A DNA stretch of 64,000 nt from NCBI GenBank assembly GCA_002686055.1, contig NYZU01000008.1, forward strand, positions 21,175 to 85,174. Direction: 5' to 3'. The notes beneath the pieces were generated by a model. It saw only the letters and a program-made list of their open reading frames with translations, searched no databases and had not been told where the DNA came from. The position numbers and the translations under genes were made by a program. This DNA is from Oceanospirillaceae bacterium. GTDB lineage: Bacteria > Pseudomonadota > Gammaproteobacteria > Pseudomonadales > Balneatricaceae. Shown piece by piece: positions 1-11,100 of the stretch (position 1 is its first letter; each line of letters begins with the position of its first letter).

Positions 1-973
1 CATGATTAACCGACTGCATTTCGCAAATAAGCTTGCCAGAACCTTGCCCCCTAGCCACCTGCATATTCGCCGTACCCTGTCGTTCACGCCTTTGACTGCG
101 CTGTTTACGCAAATCTTCTAAAGCGCGCACTCGCCCTTCATTACGGGTACGTCGAGCCTTAATTCCTTGACGAATCCAGACCTCTTCTTGAGCCAACTTT
201 TTATCAAACAGCGCATTATGACGCTCTTCCTCAACTAATTGTTGTTCACGATAAGCCAGAAAACGCTCATAATTGCCTGGGAAGTAATGCAACTGCCCTC
301 GATCAAGTTCCATAATGCGGTTAGCTAAGGCTTGTAGAAAACGTCTATCGTGGGTGATAAAGACGATTGCACCATTAAAACCTAATAATTGTTGTTCCAA
401 CCATTCGATAGCCAATAAATCTAGATGGTTGGTAGGCTCATCAAGCAATAATAAGGTTGGTTCTGATACCAGTGCGCGAGCCAAACTGACACGCCGCCGC
501 CAACCACCAGATAACTCACTTAAGGGTCGGCTTCCATCAAGTTGCAAGCGGGATAAAATACGCTCAACTTTGTTTTCCATTTGCCAACCATCTAGCTCAT
601 CCAATTGTTGGCTAACTTGTTCAAGCTGTTGCATACCGGCTTGATTGAGTTCCTGGCTAGTGAGACTGGAATGTTGTTGGCGCAGAGAATAAACATCAGC
701 CAAGCCCATGGCTACTACCTCAGCCACTTTAAGGTCTTCTCGTTCAGGTAAGTCTTGTTGTAAATAACCAATTCGACAAGCAGGGCTGCGCCAGACAGTG
801 CCGCCATCAGCTGACTGTTCACCCGATAGCACTTTCATTAAACTAGACTTGCCAGCCCCATTGCGACCAATTAAACAAATTCGATCACCCATATCGATTT
901 GTAATTCCACGCCATCAAGCAAAGGCGCCGAGCCATAGGCCAAATGAACCTGTTCCAGCCGCATTAAATTCAT
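1..973 (-). CDS. uup: ABC-F family ATPase, Uup-like (C-terminus runs off the left edge)
   Basis: Minus-strand reading from ATG at 973: MNLMRLEQVHLAYGSAPLLDGVELQIDMGDRICLIGRNGAGKSSLMKVLSG...LSGGWRRRVSLARALVSEPTLLLLDEPTNHLDLLAIEWLE; Walker A, ABC signature, Walker B. Open at window edge. Confidence 0.88.
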   Translation of the reverse strand, partial: MNLMRLEQVHLAYGSAPLLDGVELQIDMGDRICLIGRNGAGKSSLMKVLSGEQSADGGTVWRSPACRIGYLQQDLPEREDLKVAEVVAMGLADVYSLRQQHSSLTSQELNQAGMQQLEQVSQQLDELDGWQMENKVERILSRLQLDGSRPLSELSGGWRRRVSLARALVSEPTLLLLDEPTNHLDLLAIEWLEQQLLGFNGAIVFITHDRRFLQALANRIMELDRGQLHYFPGNYERFLAYREQQLVEEERHNALFDKKLAQEEVWIRQGIKARRTRNEGRVRALEDLRKQRSQRRERQGTANMQVARGQGSGKLICEMQSVNH

Positions 974-1177
974 ATTTAAACCTTAATTAGTCAACCAGTC
1001 AGTTGTGACTCGATCTTATATAGAATAATTATACCGAATCTACTTGGGTTACCGTCAGTAGTTAGGCACTTAATTTGCGAAAAAATCTATCCTGCTTGCC
1101 AACTAGGAAGGCAAGTCGTTAATATGCTCAGGATTTACACAATTCTGCCCAAATATACTTTAGCAATAGTCATCTTT

Positions 1178-2005
1178 ATGTCTACAGACTCAGTTAGCAA
1201 AAATGCAAACCCCTTTATTGATATTGGTGTCAATCTGACCAGTAGTCGGTTTGCCAAAGATCTACCGGAGGTTATTAGTCGCGCCCAAGCACAAGGGGTA
1301 TATAAACAAATTGTCACTGGTACAAATTTGGCCTCTAGTCAGGAAGCCGTTCATTTATGTCACCAATATCCGCAAAGCTTGTATGCTACAGCTGGTTTTC
1401 ATCCCCATCATGCTAGTGAAGTAGATGCCGTGAGCTGGTCTGCTCTTGAAACACTTTGGCAAGAGCCAAAAGTGGTTGCTATAGGTGAAACTGGTTTGGA
1501 TTTTAATCGTAATTTTTCTCCACCTCAGCAGCAATTAGATAGCTTTGAAAAACACCTACAAGCCGGTTGTGATTATCCATTACCTCTGTTTTTACATGAA
1601 CGAGAGGCTGAGGACGCGTTTTTTGAGCTGCTGGCCCATTACCGTCCACGTTTATTAGCAGGCGCTGTATTACATTGTTTTACTGGTTCACAAGCATGGT
1701 TAAAACGTTTGCTTGATTTAGATATTTATTTTGGCATCACCGGCTGGGTGGCGGATGAGAGAAGAGGTCAAGATCTACGAGATGCAGTACCTTTCATTCC
1801 TAGTGAGCGTCTATTGATTGAAACAGATGCGCCCTATTTACTGCCTAGAAATATGCGCCCCAAACCAAAGTCTAGTCGCAATGAGCCAGCCTACTTACCT
1901 TCTATCGCGCAAACCCTAGCCAATCTTAGACATCAGAGGGTGACCGATATCGCACAACAAACAACAAATAATGCTCAGCGTTTGTTTAACTTACCAGTCA
2001 ATTAA
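1178..2005 (+). CDS. tatD: TatD family metal-dependent DNase
   Basis: ORF 1124..2005; likely start at 1178 (MSTDSV). FIDIGVNLTSSRF, GFHPHH, AIGETGLDFNRNFSP, LIETDAPYLLPRNMRPKP motifs. Confidence 0.93.
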   Translation: MSTDSVSKNANPFIDIGVNLTSSRFAKDLPEVISRAQAQGVYKQIVTGTNLASSQEAVHLCHQYPQSLYATAGFHPHHASEVDAVSWSALETLWQEPKVVAIGETGLDFNRNFSPPQQQLDSFEKHLQAGCDYPLPLFLHEREAEDAFFELLAHYRPRLLAGAVLHCFTGSQAWLKRLLDLDIYFGITGWVADERRGQDLRDAVPFIPSERLLIETDAPYLLPRNMRPKPKSSRNEPAYLPSIAQTLANLRHQRVTDIAQQTTNNAQRLFNLPVN

Positions 2006-2018
2006 GAAGGGCCAAAGC

Positions 2019-2270
2019 TTATTCTGCTCTTAGCCCCTGCACAAAATGTGTCACCTCAGTGCCTTGAAAAGGCCAATCTAAGCAACTGTCTGAACTTTCA
2101 TGCCTTAACACAGGAATACGCATACCAAAGCGTTCAAATAAGGCATCGGATTCGGCTATATCGATGATCTCAACTTGCACACAATTTAGGTCCAAACTAG
2201 ATAACAATACTTGCTCAGCATCATCACATAAATGACAGCCTAAGGTTCCTAAAAGTTGTAATTGCAACAT
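2019..2270 (-). CDS. Glutaredoxin-like family protein
   Basis: MLQLQLLGTLGCHLCDDAEQVL: CxxC-containing thioredoxin fold start; short 83 aa protein ending in a cis-Pro-like IPVLR. Confidence 0.8.
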   Translation of the reverse strand: MLQLQLLGTLGCHLCDDAEQVLLSSLDLNCVQVEIIDIAESDALFERFGMRIPVLRHESSDSCLDWPFQGTEVTHFVQGLRAE

Positions 2271-2272
2271 GG

Positions 2273-2827
2273 TTACAAGCGAGATGTATTGTTACTAGTG
2301 ACGACAATACAATCTTGTTTATTCATATTGCGTAAACGATAAGGCTGATTACTGGTTATATAGTAGGCATCTCCAGCAACAAGCAACTGCTCATTAGCAT
2401 CAACAGTCACCGTTAGTTCGCCACTAATCACAATACCTGCCTGCTCCCCCTCAGAAACCTGCATTGCAGGCCCTGTATCACTGTCTGGGGGATAAATTTC
2501 ATGTAGTAGGGATAATGCCCTATGTTCGTGGTTAAAGCCCACTAAACGTTTAATAATACTACCCTGACCCATATCAGGTAATTCACTAGCTTTATAAAAA
2601 ACTTGCTGCTGCTGTGGCTCATCATTGCTGAAAAACGCCTCCATAGACATAGGCAAACCATCTAGTACTTTTTTTAGAGATGCTACAGAAGGACTAACAC
2701 GATTTTGTTCAATCAGGGAGATTGTACTGTTGGTAACACTCGCGCGCTTCGCTAACTCACGCTGGGACAAGCCACGCTTGGTGCGTACCTCTTTTAAACG
2801 AGCCCCAACATCAACGTCAAAACTCAC
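2273..2827 (-). CDS. XRE family transcriptional regulator with C-terminal cupin domain (PuuR-like)
   Basis: N-terminal HTH (VGARLKEVRTKRGLSQRELAKRASVTNSTISLIEQNRVSPSVASLKKVL) plus cupin (EGEQAGIVISGELTVTVDANEQLLVAGDAYYI). Confidence 0.87.
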   Translation of the reverse strand: MSFDVDVGARLKEVRTKRGLSQRELAKRASVTNSTISLIEQNRVSPSVASLKKVLDGLPMSMEAFFSNDEPQQQQVFYKASELPDMGQGSIIKRLVGFNHEHRALSLLHEIYPPDSDTGPAMQVSEGEQAGIVISGELTVTVDANEQLLVAGDAYYITSNQPYRLRNMNKQDCIVVTSNNTSRL

Positions 2828-4254
2828 TCTTTAGTCTCCTTGTCGGCTGCCTTTGCAGGAGTATCTAATAAGTTTTCATCTGCTGCATTTTCAGCGGCTT
2901 GTTGCAGTAATTCTTCAGGCAAAGGCTTTTTCGGTTTTATGCCACCTAATTTAACGATACTTTGGGCCCGATTAATAAGATTACCACGGCCGGTTTTTAA
3001 GCGTTTAAAGGCCGTATCATAGTTATCCTGAGCACGTTGCAACTGGGTTCCGACACCCATCATGGCAGATACAAAATCGACTAGCTTTTTATGCATTTCT
3101 TCAGCTTGGCGAGCAATTTCTTGGGCATTTTGGCTTTGATGCTCGTAACGCCAAATATTGTGAATCGTGCGCAATGCCATTAATAATGTCGCTGGACTGA
3201 CCAACATAATATTGCGCTGCATAGCGTCTAAGAATAATGCTTCACCCTTGTCACTTTGCAAGGCCAGCATATAAGCGGATTCGACGGGTATAAATAACAA
3301 CACATAATCAAGACTGCGAACGCCTTCCGCGTCCTCATAAGATTTGCCACTAAGATTAGTAATATGGCCACGAATAGATTGCAAATGTTCTGCTAAAGCT
3401 TGCTCGCGCTGAACCTCATCATCAGTGCTATGATAGCGGTCATAGGCCACTAAAGATACTTTAGCATCGATAATAACATCCTTATTATCTGGCAGATGGA
3501 CTACCACATCAGGTTGTAAACGTTTGCCACTTGTTTGGGTAAGATTAACCTGCGTATGGTACTCATAACCATTACGTAAACCTGATTGCTCGAGTACTTT
3601 CTCAAGCACCATCTCACCCCAATTGCCTTGGGTTTTATTATCCCCTTTTAGCGCTTTAGTAAGATTAATTGCATCGGTACTGAGACGTACATTGAGATCT
3701 TTAAGTTGGCTAATCTGCTCGACTAAACTGCGCCTATCTTGCGCCTCTTGGGTATAAACATGATCAACCCGCTTGCGGAACTCACCTAGTTGCTCACGCA
3801 GTGGAGTCAAAATCAAATCAAGTTGTTGCTTATTACTGGTATTAAGCTGTTCACTTTGTTTATTAAGTGAGGCTTCGGCAAATTGTTTCAGAAAGTCCTC
3901 AAACTCTTGTTTGGACTGTTTAAGTTGTTCTGCCTGCTTATTACTAGCCTGAATTTGTGCCTCTAATTGGGCTTTACTAGCCGCCAATTGCTCTCGACAC
4001 TGGCTGTAGTTAAGCTGCAGTTCCGTATATTGCTGTTGCAGATTTTCTTGAAGCTCTTGTAAGTTAGCTAACTGTGTTTGAGTTTGCTCTAGTTGGCTTG
4101 CTAATTTGGCATTTTCTAGCTGCAAATGCTGCTGTTCGGCAAGGCTTTTTTCATAGCCACCATTGCCATTACTATTTGCCATACGTCTAACAGACCAGAG
4201 CACGACTAGTGCAACCAGGGCAATTGTTAGCCAGGGCAACCACTCAAGCAACAT
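2824..4254 (-). CDS. rmuC: DNA recombination protein RmuC
   Basis: N-terminal TM plus coiled coil; GNWGEMVLEKVLEQSGLRNGYEYHTQ, QPDVVVHLPDNKDVIIDAKVSLVAYDRY typical of RmuC. ORF listed from 4272; alternative start at 4254. Confidence 0.93.
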   Translation of the reverse strand: MLLEWLPWLTIALVALVVLWSVRRMANSNGNGGYEKSLAEQQHLQLENAKLASQLEQTQTQLANLQELQENLQQQYTELQLNYSQCREQLAASKAQLEAQIQASNKQAEQLKQSKQEFEDFLKQFAEASLNKQSEQLNTSNKQQLDLILTPLREQLGEFRKRVDHVYTQEAQDRRSLVEQISQLKDLNVRLSTDAINLTKALKGDNKTQGNWGEMVLEKVLEQSGLRNGYEYHTQVNLTQTSGKRLQPDVVVHLPDNKDVIIDAKVSLVAYDRYHSTDDEVQREQALAEHLQSIRGHITNLSGKSYEDAEGVRSLDYVLLFIPVESAYMLALQSDKGEALFLDAMQRNIMLVSPATLLMALRTIHNIWRYEHQSQNAQEIARQAEEMHKKLVDFVSAMMGVGTQLQRAQDNYDTAFKRLKTGRGNLINRAQSIVKLGGIKPKKPLPEELLQQAAENAADENLLDTPAKAADKETKE

Positions 4255-4255
4255 A

Positions 4256-4618
4256 TTATGCCACCCAATCAATAAGCACTGGAATTAAGGCTAGCCAGCC
4301 ACCAAGACAATATATAAGTGTCCCCACTTTGGCGGATAACAAGCGTTGCAGAAACACATAATAGAGGGCAGGAAAAGTGACAATCAAAAAGGCTACCGGA
4401 ATCCACCAAGCAAATTGTTGCCAACCATAGATCAAGGCTAATACCAGAGCCACAAAAGCCAAATTACCCGCCAGCATAAAGCGCTTGGCAGTCTTGCTCT
4501 GCTCCGTTGATATATCATCACTAGGGGCTGATAAATTATCTTGCATAACCTGACGAGCACTTAAGGCAGCTGCCATAGACAAGCCACCAGCAATGGTAAA
4601 CAGGTAAATAGGTTCCAC
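4256..4618 (-). CDS. Small membrane protein of unknown function
   Basis: 120 aa with several hydrophobic segments, abutting rmuC on the same strand. Confidence 0.7.
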   Translation of the reverse strand: MEPIYLFTIAGGLSMAAALSARQVMQDNLSAPSDDISTEQSKTAKRFMLAGNLAFVALVLALIYGWQQFAWWIPVAFLIVTFPALYYVFLQRLLSAKVGTLIYCLGGWLALIPVLIDWVA

Positions 4619-4694
4619 GCAAAAAGTCCTTTCAGGTCAACTTGTAAGATGGCCCCATGATAGCATAAGTGGCGCTGAGGTGGCAGATTATTGG

Positions 4695-5333
4695 TTAGTG
4701 CAGTTGGCTACCATAATCAGCATTGATGGGTCTAAGGGCATCATAATTTTGGCGTAATTCAGATAGCGGTTTCAAACCATGATCATCAGGATCGGTAGGC
4801 ATATCATGCCAGTCAATACTGCTAATACAGGTCATCATATCGTATTCACCAATGATCGCCTCCAGAAACATTAGTACAGCCTCAACCCTTAGGTCCTCGG
4901 CATGAATATTGATATCCTCAAGATACAGATCTAGATGCAAATTACCTTGTACACTACGTAGACTAAAGTAGACTTCTACCAAATGTACCAGCAAGCCATT
5001 TAAATCAATGGCATCTGGAATATGCTTGTCACGTTGACTAAAGGCTAAGGGCTTAATACCCTCTAAAATTGGCGCCGCCGCAACTAGTTGCAAGACTTGG
5101 TCAATACCTTGCTGATAACCATCACAGCCAAATACCATATGCACAGTAGCAGCTTCGTCTGCAGGGGTGCAGAATACCGTCAGGCAAGGGTCTATAGCCT
5201 GTAAACCAGCATGCAGTTCATCTAACAGCTCCGTAGATAATGCTGCGCGGTCACTAACTAGACTACACAATTCTTGTGCATTATCACTGACCAGTTGCCA
5301 AAAAGCTTGTATGTGGGAATTATTGATGTTCAT
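4695..5333 (-). CDS. Hypothetical protein
   Basis: 212 aa ORF with coding-like composition; no family recognised by eye. Confidence 0.65.
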   Translation of the reverse strand: MNINNSHIQAFWQLVSDNAQELCSLVSDRAALSTELLDELHAGLQAIDPCLTVFCTPADEAATVHMVFGCDGYQQGIDQVLQLVAAAPILEGIKPLAFSQRDKHIPDAIDLNGLLVHLVEVYFSLRSVQGNLHLDLYLEDINIHAEDLRVEAVLMFLEAIIGEYDMMTCISSIDWHDMPTDPDDHGLKPLSELRQNYDALRPINADYGSQLH

Positions 5334-5395
5334 GATACCTTGGGGGCTAGTTTATAAAGTGTAGCAAAATTTATTCTGCTTACACCTCTATAAAC

Positions 5396-5420
5396 AAAAA
5401 GGAGTGCCAAGCACTCCTTT
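5396..5420 (-). terminator. Rho-independent terminator downstream of rpsA
   Basis: aaaaaGGAGTGCcaaGCACTCCtttta: perfect 8-bp stem with flanking A/T runs, just after the rpsA stop. Confidence 0.8.
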
Positions 5421-5441
5421 TATACTGCTAGCAAAGGGTTA

Positions 5442-7115
5442 TTACTGACCCATTTGCTGCTTGATCAAATCACCAATAGTGGTAGGACCATCAGCTTCCA
5501 CAGACATGTTCTTCACATCACGGATAGCTTGCTTCTCGTCATCCATATCCTTGGCTTTAATAGACAAGTTGATAATACGATTACGACGGTCAACACCAGC
5601 GATCTTAGCTTCTACTGCATCACCCTCTTTTAGCTCATTACGTGCATCTTCGACACGATCAATGCTAATTTCAGATGCTTTTAGTATAGCTTCAACGCCT
5701 TCAGCTAACTCAACAACAGCTTCTTTTTCAGCTACAGACTTAATAGTACCATTAACGATAGCACCACGATCATTAGCGGCAACATACTCACTAAATGGAT
5801 CGCTTTCTAACTGTTTGATACCTAGGGAAATGCGTTCTTTCTCAGAGTCTACAGACAAGATAACAGCTGTCACCTCATCACCCTTCTTGTATTCACGCAG
5901 AGCCACTTCACCTTCTACATCCCAGGCTATGTCAGACATGTGCACTAGGCCGTCAAGATCACCTTCCAAGCCAACAAAGATACCAAAGTCGGTAATGGTC
6001 TTGATATTGCCAGTAACCTGATCACCAGCCGCATATTTCTCAGCAAATACCGCCCAAGGATTACCCTGACACTGCTTAATACCTAGTGAGATACGACGAC
6101 GATCCTGATCTACGTCAAGAATCATCACTTCTACTTCGTCACCCAACTGAACTACTTTAGATGGGTGGATGTTTTTATTAGTCCAAGACATTTCAGAAAC
6201 GTGAACTAGACCTTCAACACCATCTTCAATAGAGGCGAAACAACCATAGTCAGTTAGGTTAGTGATCTTAGCCATCACCTTCATACCATTCGGGTAACGC
6301 GCCTTGATAGAAGCCCAAGGATCTTCTTGCAGCTGCTTCAGACCTAAGGATAGACGACCACTGTCTTTATCAAACTTGATTACTCGAACAGTGATTTCAT
6401 CACCTGGGTTGAGCATATCGCTTGGGTGCGCAATTCGCTTCCAAGCCATGTCGGTGATATGTAGCAAACCGTCTACACCACCAAGATCAACAAAGGCACC
6501 ATAGTTAGTTAGGTTCTTAACGTAACCCTTAACATCCATACCTTCTTCGATATTCGCCAGCAACTCATCACGTTGCGCACTATTGGCTTCTTGCATAACT
6601 GCACGACGGGATACAACCACGTTGTTGCGTTTTGGATCCAGCTTGATCAGCTTGAATTCCAATTCCTTGCCTTCCAGATGATCCACGTCACGTACAGGAC
6701 GTACATCCACTAGAGAACCAGGTAGGAAGCCTTGAATATTGTTAACGGCAACAGTAAAGCCACCTTTAACCTTACCATTGATAACACCGGTAATCGTTTG
6801 TTCTGCTTCAAACGCAGCTTGCAACACTTCCCAAGACTCAGCACGCTTGGCCTTTTCACGGGACAAACGAGTTTCACCAGTACCGTCTTCAACACTTTCC
6901 AAAGATACTTTTACTTCGTCGCCGATCTTAACTTCGACTTCTTTAGTATCGTTTAGGAACTGTTCTACGGGGATAACAGCCTCAGATTTAAGGCCAGCGT
7001 TAACGGTTACCCAATCGCCATCGATATCCAAAACAGTACCCACAACCAGGGCGCCGGGACGCATTTCAACAGCATTCAAGGATTCTTCAAATAATTCAGC
7101 AAAGCTTTCGCTCAT
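5442..7115 (-). CDS. rpsA: 30S ribosomal protein S1
   Basis: 557 aa, multiple S1 repeats ([62 protein letters not shown]); starts [13 protein letters not shown]. Confidence 0.97.
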   Translation of the reverse strand: MSESFAELFEESLNAVEMRPGALVVGTVLDIDGDWVTVNAGLKSEAVIPVEQFLNDTKEVEVKIGDEVKVSLESVEDGTGETRLSREKAKRAESWEVLQAAFEAEQTITGVINGKVKGGFTVAVNNIQGFLPGSLVDVRPVRDVDHLEGKELEFKLIKLDPKRNNVVVSRRAVMQEANSAQRDELLANIEEGMDVKGYVKNLTNYGAFVDLGGVDGLLHITDMAWKRIAHPSDMLNPGDEITVRVIKFDKDSGRLSLGLKQLQEDPWASIKARYPNGMKVMAKITNLTDYGCFASIEDGVEGLVHVSEMSWTNKNIHPSKVVQLGDEVEVMILDVDQDRRRISLGIKQCQGNPWAVFAEKYAAGDQVTGNIKTITDFGIFVGLEGDLDGLVHMSDIAWDVEGEVALREYKKGDEVTAVILSVDSEKERISLGIKQLESDPFSEYVAANDRGAIVNGTIKSVAEKEAVVELAEGVEAILKASEISIDRVEDARNELKEGDAVEAKIAGVDRRNRIINLSIKAKDMDDEKQAIRDVKNMSVEADGPTTIGDLIKQQMGQ

Positions 7116-7429
7116 GATAATTTCCGCGCATTGCCATCAACAATTGATTAACAACGCTTTGTTTGCCTGATGGTCAGTTACATCAGGGTAGTTAATATTA
7201 ACGCAAAGTGTCTGGAACTGACGCCAAGCAGGGACACGAAGATATTTGCGCGCGCGAATTATAAACGATTAACAGTATTAATACAAAGCTTTACCACATA
7301 CATTACGGATATGTAAGGTCATAAAAAACCTTAAAAGCAAGTTGCCATTAACGACTCTTGCACGGCAAAACCAGAACATGCCAAAATGCCGTGGTAGGTT
7401 ATTAAATAATAACGCTAAAGGCCTCATTT

Positions 7430-8119
7430 ATGTTTAGCTTAAAAGATCTAAAATACCAGCCAATTCCTTTGCCTGACCGTATCGATATGCCAGATACTGA
7501 CATGATTGCAGCAGCGCAAACCTATTACCAAACCATGCGCCGCAGGCATTCAGTACGTGATTTTTGTGATCGCCCTGTGCCGAAAGAAATTATTGCTGCT
7601 TGTATTAAAACCGCCGGCAGTGCTCCTAGTGGTGCGAATCATCAGCCTTGGCATTTTGTGGCCATCGAAAATCCAGATCTGAAGAAGCAAATTCGCTTAG
7701 CGGCAGAAGAGGAAGAAAAACGTTTCTATGCTGGCGGTGGCGGTGACGAGTGGATTAAAGCCCTTGAACCCATAGGCACCAATGCCGATAAACCACATTT
7801 AGAAATTGCACCCTGGTTGATTGTTATATTTGCCCAACGCTACGGTGAACTAGCCGACGGTAAACGCTACAAAAACTATTATGTACCTGATAGTGTTGGC
7901 ATTGCGACTGGCTTTCTCATTTCTGCTTTACACCAATCGGGTTTAGTGAGTCTAACCCACACACCTAACCCAATGCGGTTTTTGAACACCCTATTAAACC
8001 GCCCTAAATCAGAAAAGCCAGTGATGATACTAACCGTTGGACATCCCCATGATAAAGCAACGGTGCCCAGTGTAGCGAAACTCAAAAAGCCTCTGGAAGA
8101 AATATTAACTTGGGCATAA
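7430..8119 (+). CDS. Nitroreductase family protein
   Basis: RRRHSVRDFCDRPVPKEIIAACIKTAGSAPSGANHQPWHFVAIENPDLKKQIR: nitroreductase/FMN-binding motifs. Confidence 0.9.
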   Translation: MFSLKDLKYQPIPLPDRIDMPDTDMIAAAQTYYQTMRRRHSVRDFCDRPVPKEIIAACIKTAGSAPSGANHQPWHFVAIENPDLKKQIRLAAEEEEKRFYAGGGGDEWIKALEPIGTNADKPHLEIAPWLIVIFAQRYGELADGKRYKNYYVPDSVGIATGFLISALHQSGLVSLTHTPNPMRFLNTLLNRPKSEKPVMILTVGHPHDKATVPSVAKLKKPLEEILTWA

Positions 8120-8168
8120 CTGGACGTATTTGGTACACCAATTTTAACAGTTATCAAACCGAACCAGA

Positions 8169-11100
8169 TTATTTAATCTTCACTTCTTTGACACCAAGAT
8201 TTCTTATATTGGCGGCATATTTTCGACTAACGGGCAATAAGGCTGAATTTTTACCGTAAACCAGTTTCAGCTTCATATCTCGCTGATGCCTTTCGATACT
8301 ATGAATAAATTTTGGATTGACTAGATAGGATCGATGAATCCTCAGTAAATACTTATCTCCAAAGTATTGATTTAAATTATCAATACCAATACGCAACAAA
8401 GGTAGTGTGCGACCATTATCTAAATGCACTCTACAATATGGCGCGTCAGCTGTGACGTAAGCCAAAATATGTTTATATTGTAAAATGGTGTTAATGGCTT
8501 CAATAACATTTGGTTTAGCAAGGACTTGAGCCTGACTGTTCAAATGAGTTTTTATTTGACTAGCAATATGTTGCAAATAAGTGAAATCAGTTGTGTCAAA
8601 CTCAAGCAATTCTGCCTTGCGCCAGAATAACAAAGTGTAATCTGGCAAATCCTCAATCCGCCACAATAACAAGTGTGATGCTTGACGGCTTATTTTGTAA
8701 ATGTTTAAGGCATGAGAGGTAGCCAAATTATTCAGTACCAAAATTTGACAATAATTTTCATTTTTGGACTCGTTGATACTCGACTCTGTAAACAACTTAT
8801 CAATGTCATCTCCAGGTAAGTCCCAATCGGGGTTATCAGGATAACTATGCACAGCTTGACCTTGATGGAAAAGTACACTGGCCTGCGCATAACTATGTTG
8901 GTGACCGATTGCAAAGGCACTTTTTAAAAGCTCAGACTTGTCAGTTATTGCAGTAATTTGGGTGGCAAAGACTTTTAGGGATTGTAAGCGTCTATTAGCC
9001 AGCAATAACTGTAAATGTTGGTTTACACGCAGTAAGATTTCTTCCCGCGAAAAAGGTTTAATAATGTAATCGTTGGCACCACAATCAAAGCCCTCTGTTA
9101 AATCACCCGATTGATGCTTACCAGTAATAAAAATGACAGATAAAACCGTCTTACTATATTGTTGTCGCAACTTACGACAATATTCGAAGCCTGAAATATC
9201 GGGCAACATAACATCCAACAAAATAAGATCTGGCAAACGTCTATGTATTTGTTCTGCAGCTTCAGCAACATTAGCAGCTTGACGAATATGATAACCAGAG
9301 TTAACTAACTGCATTTGAATAAGATAACGCAACATATCGTCATCATCGACAATTAATAAATCAAAAGGTTGTTGCTGTAGACCTAAAGGTTTAATTGCAT
9401 TAGCATCTGGCATAGCTAATTGTGATAACTTGTTTGCTGCTTCCAAGCCCACTTCAGAACCATATTGCCAGTCACGTGGCAAACTTAAAATAAAGCAGTT
9501 TCCTTGCCCGGGTATTGAGTCTATGGATAAGGTGCCATTGTGTAAATCAACTAATTGCTGGGTCACTGACAAGCCTAAATATGAATCACGCAGATCAATT
9601 TTATTAGCAGTTTGATCTTCCTCTACTGGTGCGGACATACTGCCTAATTGTTCAGGCTCAATACTTTTATCAGTGATTCTTACATACACCATATCCTTAT
9701 GATCAAGGTCCTCTATACGTAAAACAATTTCACCTGTATGAGTAAACTTGATGGCATAACCAACCAAATTATACAAAATCTGATAGAGCCGATTTTCATC
9801 AGCTAAAACCGTGGTAATTGACGATACTTTTTGGCTGATAAGCGCAATGCCCTTAGCGTTAGCGATGGGTTTATATGCCTTTAAAATATGCTCAATAACT
9901 TTATTGACATTAAGCGGCCTTAAAGAAAGACTTAAATGACCATATTGTAGATGTGAAGCATCACGAATATCATCGATTAGGTTGTCTAATTTATGGGCAC
10001 TTTCAAATGCCAACTGCAGGTGTCTTTGATGGTCACTAGGCAAACGATTATCCGCTATTACCTGACTAATTAACCCCATGGTAATACTCAAAGGCGTTCT
10101 CAGCTCGATAGTTGTATTGCTTAATACGGTATCTTTGATTTTATGTGCCTGTTGCAGATTTTCTATAGCCAGGTTCTGCGCCTCTTCCTTAGCCAGACGT
10201 TCAGCTCGGAAGTCATCAACTAAATAAAGCGCAAAAACCATAATGGCAATTAATGCACCCAACATCCAACTATTATCAGTTATGACATTGGCATTAAGCC
10301 AACCGATTCCTACACCCAGTTTTAGTGAAACAAATAGAAAAAATAGGCTCCAGCCTAAAAGCAAATAAAACGCCGCACGTTTATTTTTCTGATAGCCCTT
10401 TAAAAGAGCTGTTATTACAGTAATAAAATAGCCAAGAATTAATCCGTAGTACAAATGAAGAAAATACTGACTAGGCACTAAATAAACGGCTAGGTACCAT
10501 ATAGCCCCAAGACCTATTACACATAACAAACTCTTTGGCGACCTTTGGAAATAAGTATATGTGCGCCGTAACCAAAACCAGAAAGCCACCAAACCTAAGA
10601 AACTTAACGTAAAAACACCAAGTCTAAACATCAAGCTTGTTTCCGGTAAAAAACTACTATGGGTAAAAGGTGCCAAACAATAAATTGGACCTAAGCAAAA
10701 ACAACCTGCCAAAATCAGATCTGACTTAGGAGCGAAATTACCCAAATTAACAAATGAACGCGAAAACTGAGCAGCGGTAAATGTAACCAATCCTATTGCT
10801 AAAAATAATGTTGCGTAAGGAACCCCCAAGGCACTCGGCCATAAATAATTGAAGATAAGATAATTGGTTGGAATCGGTAAAAACACAAGTGTAGACAGAA
10901 ATAATACATAATATAGATAGTTTTCTTGTCTAAGGAAAAGATAAACACTCAGATTAAATAGGAACATTATTATCAGAGCACCGTAATACAACCCTAAACC
11001 ATGGTAGTCATTTTTAATCTTGTTTACCGAAGTCGATATTTCTCTTAAGTAGAGTGGTAAAGGAAATTTTTTATTAGTATTAGCGATGCGAAGATAATAA

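Noticed and set aside
315-644. 109-aa plus-strand ORF
   Set aside because: Antisense to the uup reading frame, which carries all ABC-F motifs.
5461-6021. 186-aa plus-strand ORF opposite rpsA (also 6304..6504, 6732..6956, 6739..7170)
   Set aside because: Antisense to the well-supported S1 gene; low-complexity Ser/Thr-rich translation typical of shadow ORFs.
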